13,739 nt of DNA from Clostridia bacterium (GTDB taxonomy: Bacteria; Bacillota; Clostridia; Christensenellales; Borkfalkiaceae): assembly GCA_021205485.1 (NCBI GenBank), contig JAJPXK010000220.1:1-13739 (forward strand), written 5' to 3'. A model generated the notes under the pieces. It saw nothing but the letters and a program-made list of their open reading frames with translations, had not been told where the DNA came from and did not search any database. Below are positions 1-6,221 of this stretch, in pieces. The translations under genes and the position numbers were made by a program. The stretch's first letter is position 1; the number at the start of each line of letters is the position of its first letter.

Positions 1-181
1 TGCATCCGCCGTTCCTTGTCAATCTGTTTAATTGCAATATTCCACGAATCGCACCGGAAGTCAAATTTTCGCGTGTTTGATGTGCATTTTCAAAATTCCT
101 ATTTTCCTGCGCGCAGGAAAATCAAAAATTCCCAACCCCCACATTTTCAAAACAGGTAAGTCAAATCGCCCCTGAAATATG
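1..181. other. Upstream non-coding DNA with a 22-bp palindrome
   Basis: I see no convincing coding sequence in any frame of this left edge. The visible structure is a perfect palindrome at 101-122, with half-site ATTTTCCTGCG and its exact complement. It has T-runs on the 5' side and A-runs on the 3' side of the core on both strands, so it lacks the U-tail of an intrinsic terminator. An operator-type site is possible. It lies about 60 bp upstream of the promoter at 182-211. Confidence 0.4.
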
Positions 182-211
182 TTGACTTTGCTTTTGCGAG
201 TGTGTTAAAAT
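182..211 (+). promoter_or_regulatory. Sigma-A type promoter for SLH-CAP gene 1
   Basis: TTGACT (182-187) and TAAAAT (206-211) are 18 bp apart and each match the consensus at five of six bases. Transcription would start near 218, giving a leader of about 205 nt before the ATG at 424. The leader is purine-rich and contains a direct repeat TCCCAAAAG. I could not fold it into a recognised riboswitch. Confidence 0.5.
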
Positions 212-364
212 ACAGGCAGGAAGCGGGAAACCGGAACGAGAAAAAGAGAGCTTCCACAAAAGGGTATCCTCCCAAAAGAGAGATTTCCCAAAAGCGCACC
301 CTCTCCGTTTCCTACCCGGACAAAAGAAACAAAAAGAGAAACCATAAAGAAGGAAATGAGTCAC

Positions 365-427
365 ATGAACAAGGAGAAACGCATCAGAAAACAGAACATT
401 AAAATTTCAGGAGGTATAGAATCATGA
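365..427 (+). CDS. Possible 20-residue leader peptide, coupled to SLH-CAP 1
   Basis: A short reading frame starts at ATG 365, about 10 nt after AGAAGGA. It encodes a basic peptide beginning MNKEKRIRKQ. Its TGA stop (425-427) overlaps the ATG of the SLH-CAP gene (424-426) in an ATGA arrangement, the classic geometry of translational coupling. The other SLH-CAP copy lacks this frame: the corresponding upstream frame ends at a TAG seven codons in. This argues that the ORF is either copy-specific or accidental. No family is recognisable, so confidence is low. Confidence 0.2.
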   Translation: MNKEKRIRKQNIKISGGIES

Positions 428-1278
428 TGCAGAAATATTTTGGAAACAACAAGGATAAGACTGCGAATCGCATTCTCGCAGGGGTGCTTTGCGCGGTGCT
501 GGTATTTTTAACCATGTTCGCAAGGGGTTTTGCAGCCAGCAGCTTTAGTGATGTTGTAAGCGGTCATTGGGCTTATAACTACGTCGAGTATTGCTATGGA
601 CAGGGAATCGTTGAAGGTGTTGGCAATGGAAAGTTTGACCCTGATGCTACACTCACAAGGGCGCAGTTTATTACCATGATGGGACGTGCAACGTATGAAA
701 GCGAAGTGCAAGCCCAGACGACCAGTTCGGATAGCTGGTACTCCGGCTATGTGCGTTATTTGTCCAACAAGGGGTATCTGGACGGAATCGCAACCGATGA
801 GGCAAGTCTGAATCAGGGGATGCCGCGTCAGGAAATGGCGCAGTTGCTTTACAATTTGTGCGATAATGGAGAGATCGTCGTCGGATTGTACAGCAGCGAA
901 TATGAAGGAGAGGTCACGGTAAGCGGCGTTAGCATTAACGTCGAGATGTTAGATTATATTTCCGATGCAAACAGTATCGGAAGTCAATATAAGGATGCAG
1001 TGGAATATTGTTATTACGTCGGTCTTTTGACCGGATTCGAGGACGGAACGTTCCAGCCGAACGGAACGGTCACCAGAGCGCAGGCGTGTGCAGTGGTGAA
1101 CCGGGCAGATTATTGGAACAATGCACTGAATCTCAAATGGAGTGCTTTGCATGGCGTATATATTTCGGATGACGCTATGGGTCAGGTCGTAAGCAATGAA
1201 ATTATCCGGCTCATCAACGAATACAGAGTTGAAAACGGGCTTGAAGAATATACGGTCAAGAAGTTTATGAATCAGGGG
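401..1278 (+). repeat. Long direct repeat, left copy (partner 11411-12288)
   Basis: This segment aligns without gaps to 11411-12288 at a constant offset of 11,010 bp. It spans the SLH-CAP ribosome binding site and its first 285 codons. Identity is uneven. I count about 10 differences in the first ~250 coding bases. Many mostly synonymous differences follow up to 999, and then 1000-1278 is perfectly identical. Similarity breaks at 1279 inside the CAP domain and at about 400 upstream. Confidence 0.9.
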
Positions 1279-1626
1279 TCTGCGGTGAGAGCTGCTGAAT
1301 ATGCTGATAATCCTTCGTTGAAACATACCAGAACGGATGGCCGGGCTTCTGGATATGTATATGAGGACTTGTTTGGAAACGGTTTGGCTTCCGCCGAATG
1401 CTGTACCGGTGTTAATATTTCTGGCTTGACGTTGACAGGCATTTCTGATGCTGTCGTCCTAAGTTGGAAAAATTCTTCCGGACATAATGCCGCACTATTA
1501 GGTGAGCATTACTATTATATTGGATGTGGCGTTGATTTTACTAAATCAGGCTTGATTTATTGCGCTGCACATTTTTCTTGGGATAGCGCTACTGGCTGGT
1601 CAGAGCAATTTAAATACATGGATTAA
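424..1626 (+). CDS. SLH domain and CAP (SCP/PR1-like) surface protein, copy 1
   Basis: This 400-residue protein is probably exported and attached to the cell wall. A signal peptide with a hydrophobic core at residues 17-31 ends near ARGFA-AS (~37). SLH modules lie at about 40-90 (FSDV..HWAYNYVEYCYGQGI, then FDPDATLTRAQF), 105-147 (weaker) and 180-230 (FQPNGTVTRAQA). SLH modules normally bind pyruvylated secondary cell-wall polymer. A CAP domain follows at about 255-385, with HTRTDG at 301-306, the family-type SSGHNAALL at 351-359, and Cys at 326-327, 368 and 380. CAP domains are widespread secreted folds without one shared activity, so the role is open. The start is set by AGGAGG ending 8-9 nt before tandem ATGATG codons. 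The gene has its own promoter and terminator. Its near twin is at 11434-12642, and the two proteins differ strongly only after residue 285. Confidence 0.92.
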   Translation: MMQKYFGNNKDKTANRILAGVLCAVLVFLTMFARGFAASSFSDVVSGHWAYNYVEYCYGQGIVEGVGNGKFDPDATLTRAQFITMMGRATYESEVQAQTTSSDSWYSGYVRYLSNKGYLDGIATDEASLNQGMPRQEMAQLLYNLCDNGEIVVGLYSSEYEGEVTVSGVSINVEMLDYISDANSIGSQYKDAVEYCYYVGLLTGFEDGTFQPNGTVTRAQACAVVNRADYWNNALNLKWSALHGVYISDDAMGQVVSNEIIRLINEYRVENGLEEYTVKKFMNQGSAVRAAEYADNPSLKHTRTDGRASGYVYEDLFGNGLASAECCTGVNISGLTLTGISDAVVLSWKNSSGHNAALLGEHYYYIGCGVDFTKSGLIYCAAHFSWDSATGWSEQFKYMD

Positions 1627-1712
1627 AGGCTAATTTGGAAGATACAAGCATTTCGTATGATTTTATCAATTCTATTTTTGATAATTAAAAATAACTTAAT
1701 GTTCTTTATTAT

Positions 1713-1751
1713 CTATCGACCTTTTAGGTCGTTAGTTTTTTTTTTTTTTTT
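1713..1751 (+). terminator. Intrinsic terminator of SLH-CAP gene 1
   Basis: The hairpin CGACCT-TTT-AGGTCG (1717-1731) is extended by CTA/TAG pairs across a single T-T mismatch. An uninterrupted run of 16 T residues (1736-1751) follows. It lies about 90 bp after the stop codon. The homopolymer length may be imprecise in raw reads. Confidence 0.85.
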
Positions 1752-1808
1752 CAAAAGTGCCAAAACCCAAAGGTTCAAAAGGGCGGAAGGGGAAAAACAT
1801 AGATATTA

Positions 1809-1927
1809 TAGCCGAGCCTATCTGACCGCCAATAGCCGACCTAATCTGTCCGGTAGCCGAGACAATTTGTCCTGACTGCCGGGCTTATTTGACATAAAGA
1901 TGTCGAAATAGCCAAGCTAATTTGTCC
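1809..1927 (+). repeat. Five degenerate ~19-bp direct repeats (IS end or iterons)
   Basis: Five units share the approximate consensus TAGCCGAGCTAATTTGTCC. They lie at 1809-1827, 1833-1851, 1854-1872, 1876-1894 (the most degenerate) and 1909-1927. Start-to-start distances are 24, 21, 22 and 33 bp, so four of them lie on roughly the same helical face. Multiple short transposase-binding repeats at an element end, followed by the transposase promoter, are typical of the IS21 family. Iterons of a replication origin have a similar look. No transposase or Rep gene follows, so this would be a remnant. The assignment is inference; the repeats themselves are plain. Confidence 0.55.
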
Positions 1928-1933
1928 ATGCTG

Positions 1934-1942
1934 TGTTATAAT
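1934..1942 (+). promoter_or_regulatory. Orphan extended -10 promoter element
   Basis: TGTTATAAT is a perfect extended -10 (TG-N-TATAAT). It begins 7 bp after the last of the five direct repeats and points right. No good -35 hexamer lies 16-18 bp upstream. No gene follows in this direction before the converging opp terminator at 2032-2073, so the promoter appears to have lost its gene. Confidence 0.4.
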
Positions 1943-1945
1943 GGA

Positions 1946-2031
1946 ATCACTACTTTTCAGTTTAGCGCATCACTCCCGGGAAAACAAAAGCAATAAACCA
2001 AATTATATGTTGAATTTTTTTCACAGAGGTA
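1946..2031. other. AT-rich intergenic DNA, no recognised feature
   Basis: This stretch lies between the orphan promoter and the operon terminator. It is AT-rich, carries a CCCGGG site near 1975-1980 and contains no plausible gene. It could be residual mobile-element DNA. Confidence 0.3.
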
Positions 2032-2073
2032 AATAATAAAACAAAATGCCGGGTGAAGTTTTTGGTTCACCCG
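2032..2073 (-). terminator. Intrinsic terminator of the lactonase-opp operon
   Basis: On the minus strand, CGGGTGAA (2073-2066) pairs with TTCACCCG (2057-2050) around an 8-nt loop. The tail ATTTTGTTTTATTATTT follows. It sits about 85 bp past the stop of the last ATPase gene. The eight-bp perfect stem is convincing, although the T-tract is interrupted. Confidence 0.75.
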
Positions 2074-2158
2074 ACACTTGAGCAAAATGATGATTTTTTA
2101 CTCTGATGTATAGACTTTTTAGTTTGGCATCGCAAGATATAACACTTAAAGATGACAA

Positions 2159-3109
2159 TTATACAAATTCAGCGGCTTTGCAACAAAAAACAAAATGTTT
2201 TTCTGAAACTTCAGCTAATTCCTGCGCTTTAAAGCAATCCTCACAGGCATATGGACATCTGGCCGCAAATCTGCATCCGGGTTCGGGATCGATCGGCGAT
2301 GTAACTTCACCGCGCAGTGGGATACGTTCTGGCTGATTATCAATATCCGTTGACGGAATCGCAGAAAGCAATGCTCTTGTATATGGATGTACCGGATTTT
2401 GAAACAATTCTTTTGCATCACATATTTCCATCACCTGTCCCAGATACATCACGCAGATGTCATTTGATATGTGGCGAACAACAGACATATCATGCGTTAC
2501 AAACATATATGTTAAATTTTGAGATTTTTGCAAATCCATCAGCAAATTCAATATCTGCGCCTGAATTGAAACATCCAATGCAGAAACTGGCTCGTCGCAC
2601 ACAATAAATTTTGGATTCATCGCCAAAGCTCGCGCAATGCCGACACGCTGTCGCCGTCCTCCGTCAAGCTCATGTGGATAAGCACTTCTCATCCGCATAT
2701 CCACGCCGACCAAGTCCATCAGACGTTCCAATTCATATGAAAACTCACTCTTTTCCAATCGCCGTGACATGACAAGCGCTTCTCTGATGGTCTTTTCTAC
2801 CGTCATTCGCGGATTTAAGGAGGAGTAGGGATCCTGAAAAATCAGTTGTGCTTTACTACGAATTTTATGAAGCTCCGATTTTTTTAGATTTGTTACATCC
2901 TGTCCATCAATAAAAATCTGCCCTGCTGTCGGATTTTGCAACCGAATAATCGTCCGGCCCAATGTGGATTTTCCGCAACCGGACTCGCCCACCACGCCCA
3001 TTGTCTTTCCTTCTCCAATGGAAAACGTAACATCATCCACTGCATGATTTATCCCTTTGGCCGTGTCAAAATATTTTTTCAAATGTCTAACTTCAACCAT
3101 GTTTCCCAT
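2159..3109 (-). CDS. Opp/Dpp-type ABC importer ATPase, F subunit (oppF/dppF-like)
   Basis: This is the second nucleotide-binding subunit of the importer, 316 residues with the start chosen here. Visible motifs are Walker A GESGCGKS at 41-48, Q-loop Gln92, Walker B FIVCDEP at 168-174, D-loop SALD and H-loop His206. The ABC signature reads LDGGRRQ (148-154) instead of LSGGQ; the partner ATPase keeps FSGGM. The C-terminal oligopeptide-transporter extension carries Cys279, Cys285, Cys289 and Cys292, a cluster common in this family. The frame is open to 3349, which would overlap the D gene by 200 bp. AGGGGGTG at 3121-3128 lies 11 nt before ATG 3109, which supports the short start; ATG 3100 is a close alternative. 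It begins 40 bp after the D gene and is last in the operon. Confidence 0.93.
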   Translation of the reverse strand: MGNMVEVRHLKKYFDTAKGINHAVDDVTFSIGEGKTMGVVGESGCGKSTLGRTIIRLQNPTAGQIFIDGQDVTNLKKSELHKIRSKAQLIFQDPYSSLNPRMTVEKTIREALVMSRRLEKSEFSYELERLMDLVGVDMRMRSAYPHELDGGRRQRVGIARALAMNPKFIVCDEPVSALDVSIQAQILNLLMDLQKSQNLTYMFVTHDMSVVRHISNDICVMYLGQVMEICDAKELFQNPVHPYTRALLSAIPSTDIDNQPERIPLRGEVTSPIDPEPGCRFAARCPYACEDCFKAQELAEVSEKHFVFCCKAAEFV

Positions 3110-3149
3110 ATTTTGAAATTCACCCCCTGATTCTTCCACCATACAGAAA

Positions 3150-4220
3150 CTATTTTCTGTCTTGACTTGCATTTGCGTATCGCAGGCACCGACACAAGTG
3201 ACCATCGCCAATGTCAACGGATGGTACTGGCGTGTGCTCGCACTTGGAATCCGCATATTTACAACGTGGATAGAAATAGCATCCGTCTGGAAGTCGCGTC
3301 GGGTCTGTCGGCAGGCCATCGATTGGCGTAAGACGCTCAACATCGACATTCATTTTTGGAATTGCATCAAATAATCCCTGCGTATAAGGATGTTTCGGCT
3401 CCTTGAATATCTGTTGTTTGTTTCCGTATTCTATGATCTGCCCACCATACATGACTGCCACATAATCGCAGGTTCTTGCAACAATTCCGAAGTCATGGGT
3501 TATCATAATCATTGCCGTATTTTGCATCTTTTGCAAACGGATAATCAAGTCAAGAACCTGTGCCTGAATCGTTACATCGAGTGCAGTAGTCGGTTCATCG
3601 GCGATAATCAAATCCGGAGAACAGGCCAGCGCAATGGCGATGATTACCCGTTGCTTCATCCCACCGGAGAACTGATGCGGATACTCTCGAAAGCGGTCTC
3701 TTGAAATTCCAACCATCTCAAGAACATGCTTAGCCTTTTCATCAGCTTCCTGCCCTTTGAGACCTTCGTGAATTTGGATCGCTTCTGCAATTTGCTTGCC
3801 AACGCGAATGCTCGGATTCAGCGCTGTCATAGGGTCTTGGAAAATCATTGAAATCCTGTATCCCCGAACAGAACGCATCGCCTCATCGGAAAGCGCCAGT
3901 ATATTCTGATCATCCAGTTGAACGGTTCCGCCTGTTATCCGGGCCGGAGGCGTGGGCAACACCCGGATAATGGATTTTGCTACTGTTGTTTTTCCAGCCC
4001 CTGTTTCTCCAACAAGGCCCAATGTCTGTCCATAATTTAAATTAAAAGACACATCATTTACTGCTTTTACAATTTCTCTCCCTACTTTATACTCCACCGA
4101 AAGGTTTTGGACAGAAAGCACGCGGCCGTTTTTTCTCTGTTTTGCTTTTTCGCGTTCTTTTTCATACATTTCAGCCTTGTCCCGTGCCTGAAAAGAGGCT
4201 TGTTCTCCTGTTTTAAACAT
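3150..4220 (-). CDS. Opp/Dpp-type ABC importer ATPase, D subunit (oppD/dppD-like)
   Basis: This is the first nucleotide-binding subunit, 356 residues, working at the inner face of the membrane. Motifs are Walker A GETGAGKT at 71-78, Q-loop Gln128, canonical signature FSGGMKQ at 184-190, Walker B LIIADEP at 204-210, and His242 in ITHDFG. The C-terminal extension has CYFYPRC plus a third Cys (314, 320, 327) and CRC near 343-345. A charged, probably helical N-terminal stretch of ~30 residues (rich in E, K, Q and R) precedes the ATPase fold. A GTG at 4232 could be called as the start, but it lies inside the Shine-Dalgarno sequence GGAGGTGA, which is 8 nt before ATG 4220. I therefore use 4220. The gene lies 17 bp after the C permease. 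Confidence 0.94.
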   Translation of the reverse strand: MFKTGEQASFQARDKAEMYEKEREKAKQRKNGRVLSVQNLSVEYKVGREIVKAVNDVSFNLNYGQTLGLVGETGAGKTTVAKSIIRVLPTPPARITGGTVQLDDQNILALSDEAMRSVRGYRISMIFQDPMTALNPSIRVGKQIAEAIQIHEGLKGQEADEKAKHVLEMVGISRDRFREYPHQFSGGMKQRVIIAIALACSPDLIIADEPTTALDVTIQAQVLDLIIRLQKMQNTAMIMITHDFGIVARTCDYVAVMYGGQIIEYGNKQQIFKEPKHPYTQGLFDAIPKMNVDVERLTPIDGLPTDPTRLPDGCYFYPRCKYADSKCEHTPVPSVDIGDGHLCRCLRYANASQDRK

Positions 4221-4237
4221 TTTTGCCGTCACCTCCG

Positions 4238-5140
4238 TTATGTTCTGAGCTTCGGATCCAACGCATCGCGCAGGCCATTCCCGATCAGATTAAATGAAAA
4301 TACAACAAGTGCGATTGCGATACCGGGAATAATTATCTGATAAGAGCAGGAGCGAATATTTGCTTTTGCCAAAGACATCATCGCGCCCCATTCTGCATAT
4401 GGATCCTGAACGCCGAGACCAACATAACTCAACCCGGCAGAGGTCAAAATCGAGCGCCCCACGCCATTGGATGCTGCAACTATGATAGGTGTCAGAGAAT
4501 TCGGTACAACATGGCGGAACATGATCCGCAGGCTGCTGCATCCAAGACATTGCGCCGCTTCTATGTACTCTTCTCCCCGTACACCCAAGATTGCGGAACG
4601 GAGCAGCCGTATGGTTTGGGGTACCGAACTGGTTCCGAGGGCAACAACTGTGGGTACGAAGCCGGACCCCAACGCCTGAGAAATGATGATTGCCAAAAGC
4701 GTAGACGGGATCGCCTGAATAATGTCACAAATCCGCAAAATAACATTGTCTGTCTTGCCGCCAAAATATCCCGCGAAAGCGCCGATAATCACGCCAAAAA
4801 CCACGCTGATTGCCTGGGAACAAATGCCAATGGAAACGGAATATCTTGCGCCGTATACAATTCGGCTGAAAATGTCCCTGCCATAACTGTCTGTTCCAAA
4901 AATGTGTTCGGCAGATGGCGCCTGGTTTGCATTCAGCGGATCGATCAATGTGTAATCATAGGTTGCAATAAACGGCGCCAAAATTGCAATCAGTACAATG
5001 GAAAAAAAGACGATGGAACCAATACAGGCGAGTGGATTTTTGAAAAACCGTTTTGCAAAATTATCTTGCGCAGGTGAATCTCTCAAATCGTTTTTCCTTC
5101 GGAATCGCAAGGACAAAGCCGATGCATTTGTTTCAGCCAT
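4238..5140 (-). CDS. Opp/Dpp-type ABC importer permease, C subunit (oppC/dppC-like)
   Basis: This 300-residue inner-membrane permease starts with a cytoplasmic N-tail and a first membrane segment at about 38-60. The family's extracytoplasmic motif HIFGTDSYGRDIFSR follows at 79-93. Several further membrane segments lie between 100 and 290. The EAA coupling loop is at about 191-214 (EYIEAAQCLG...HVVPN), and the protein ends in the typical DALDPKLRT. Its start overlaps the end of the B permease by 8 bp, and GAAGGTGA within the B gene serves as ribosome binding site. The tight overlap indicates co-translation of the two membrane partners. Confidence 0.94.
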   Translation of the reverse strand: MAETNASALSLRFRRKNDLRDSPAQDNFAKRFFKNPLACIGSIVFFSIVLIAILAPFIATYDYTLIDPLNANQAPSAEHIFGTDSYGRDIFSRIVYGARYSVSIGICSQAISVVFGVIIGAFAGYFGGKTDNVILRICDIIQAIPSTLLAIIISQALGSGFVPTVVALGTSSVPQTIRLLRSAILGVRGEEYIEAAQCLGCSSLRIMFRHVVPNSLTPIIVAASNGVGRSILTSAGLSYVGLGVQDPYAEWGAMMSLAKANIRSCSYQIIIPGIAIALVVFSFNLIGNGLRDALDPKLRT

Positions 5141-6113
5141 TTACATTCACCTTCTTCACTTTTTTCTTTCGTTTCTTCTGTTGATTCTCATATTGCGCTT
5201 TGATTCTGGGGTCGATAAATGCATAAACCAAATCCACAATTAAAACGACGATGCAAAACAGCAGTGCCAAAAAGACAACACCGCCGCGGACAACCGGCAA
5301 ATCGCGATTGGAAATACCATCTACAAGATACTTGCCGATGCCCGGAATAGAAAACGCACTTTCAACAACAACGGAACCGCCCAGGGAAGTTCCAAACGAG
5401 GTACCGATTCCTGTTATAACGGGAACAAGTGCATTTGGAAGCGCATGTTTATAGCGGATGCTGAATTCGGAACAGCCCTTTGCTCTGGCTGTTATGATAT
5501 AGTCGGAATGAATTACCTCCAGCATTTGCGAGCGCGTTTGCCGTGCTATAACGCCGATCCCCATCAGGCTTGCTGCAACGCCAGGCATGATCCAATGCAT
5601 CCACGTTCCGATGCCATAGCTTGGGAGCCAACCCAAATTATAAGAAAACAACAGGATCATCATCAATGCCAGCCAAAATCCGGGCAGAGAAAGCCCAACC
5701 AGCACAACGATCGTACATAAAAAGTCCTGCCATCTGTTTCGATGCACCGCTGCTGTAACACCCAACGGGATGGCAATCACGATTTGCGTGACAAAGCAAA
5801 TCATGGCCAAAGTAAACGTGCGTGGAAATCTTGTGATAAGCTCATTGGTTACAGATGTGTTATTTAACCACGACGTTCCAAGATCAAAATGCAGAAAAGT
5901 TTCTTTTAAGAAATTAAGAAGCTGTACGATATACGGGTCATTTAATCCCAAGCTGTCCTGAAGCGCCGTGATTTGTGCCTGCGTAGCATTTGTACCAAGC
6001 ATCAATCGCACTGCATCTCCAGGCACAAAATACATAATAGAAAAAATGACCACAGCAACACCGATGGTTACCGGTATAAGCGCCAATATTCGGTTGATTG
6101 TGTATCTTACCAT
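5133..6113 (-). CDS. Opp/Dpp-type ABC importer permease, B subunit (oppB/dppB-like)
   Basis: This 326-residue permease partners the C subunit. An N-terminal membrane segment at about 7-30 is followed by the family motif FVPGDAV, a large extracytoplasmic loop and five further membrane segments. The EAA loop is at about 204-227 (DYIITARAKG...HALPN). The C-terminus carries the family's FIDPRIK at 299-305, followed by a strongly basic, lysine-rich tail of ~15 residues, which is longer than I expect for the family. The ATG at 6113 has GGAG 8 nt upstream. The gene is separated from the binding-protein gene by 108 bp containing a GC-rich hairpin. Confidence 0.94.
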   Translation of the reverse strand: MVRYTINRILALIPVTIGVAVVIFSIMYFVPGDAVRLMLGTNATQAQITALQDSLGLNDPYIVQLLNFLKETFLHFDLGTSWLNNTSVTNELITRFPRTFTLAMICFVTQIVIAIPLGVTAAVHRNRWQDFLCTIVVLVGLSLPGFWLALMMILLFSYNLGWLPSYGIGTWMHWIMPGVAASLMGIGVIARQTRSQMLEVIHSDYIITARAKGCSEFSIRYKHALPNALVPVITGIGTSFGTSLGGSVVVESAFSIPGIGKYLVDGISNRDLPVVRGGVVFLALLFCIVVLIVDLVYAFIDPRIKAQYENQQKKRKKKVKKVNVNG

Positions 6114-6160
6114 TGTGTTTTCTCCGATTTCTCCACACGAACGATTTACACCTTTTTATC

Positions 6161-6189
6161 GCGGCGGCGCACATTTTGCGCGCCGCCGC
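6161..6189 (-). promoter_or_regulatory. GC-rich intercistronic hairpin between SBP and permease genes
   Basis: GCGGCGGCGC (6161-6170) and its perfect complement (6180-6189) form a 10-bp, all-G/C stem with a 9-nt loop. On the minus strand it is followed by ATAAAAAGG, not by a U-tract, so it is not a standard terminator. Placed just after the binding-protein gene, such stems are known in importer operons to protect the upstream mRNA or attenuate read-through, giving more binding protein than permease. That role is inferred here. Confidence 0.6.
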
Positions 6190-6221
6190 AAGCTGTGAAT
6201 CTAACGGATAAATATTAATTC

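Noticed and set aside
202..402. 66-codon plus frame upstream of SLH-CAP gene 1
   Set aside because: Low-complexity Lys/Arg/Glu composition from purine-rich leader DNA, no ribosome binding site, and a start that lies upstream of the predicted transcription start.
1279..1626. Diversity-generating retroelement acting on the variable CAP tails
   Set aside because: No reverse transcriptase or template repeat is in the window, and the differences between copies are not restricted to adenine positions.
1809..1927. CRISPR array
   Set aside because: Repeats are short and degenerate with only 2-14 bp between them, so there are no spacers; no cas gene is nearby.
2041..2082. Tiny plus-strand frame starting ATGCCGGGTGAA
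   Set aside because: It coincides with the terminator hairpin of the converging operon; coding is incidental.
3110..3349. N-terminal extension of the F-subunit ATPase
   Set aside because: It overlaps the D gene by 200 bp, is not ATPase-like, and AGGGGGTG points to ATG 3109.
4511..5077. Plus-strand open frame of 188 codons
   Set aside because: It is the antisense shadow of the C permease; the translation has no family features and no promoter or ribosome binding site.
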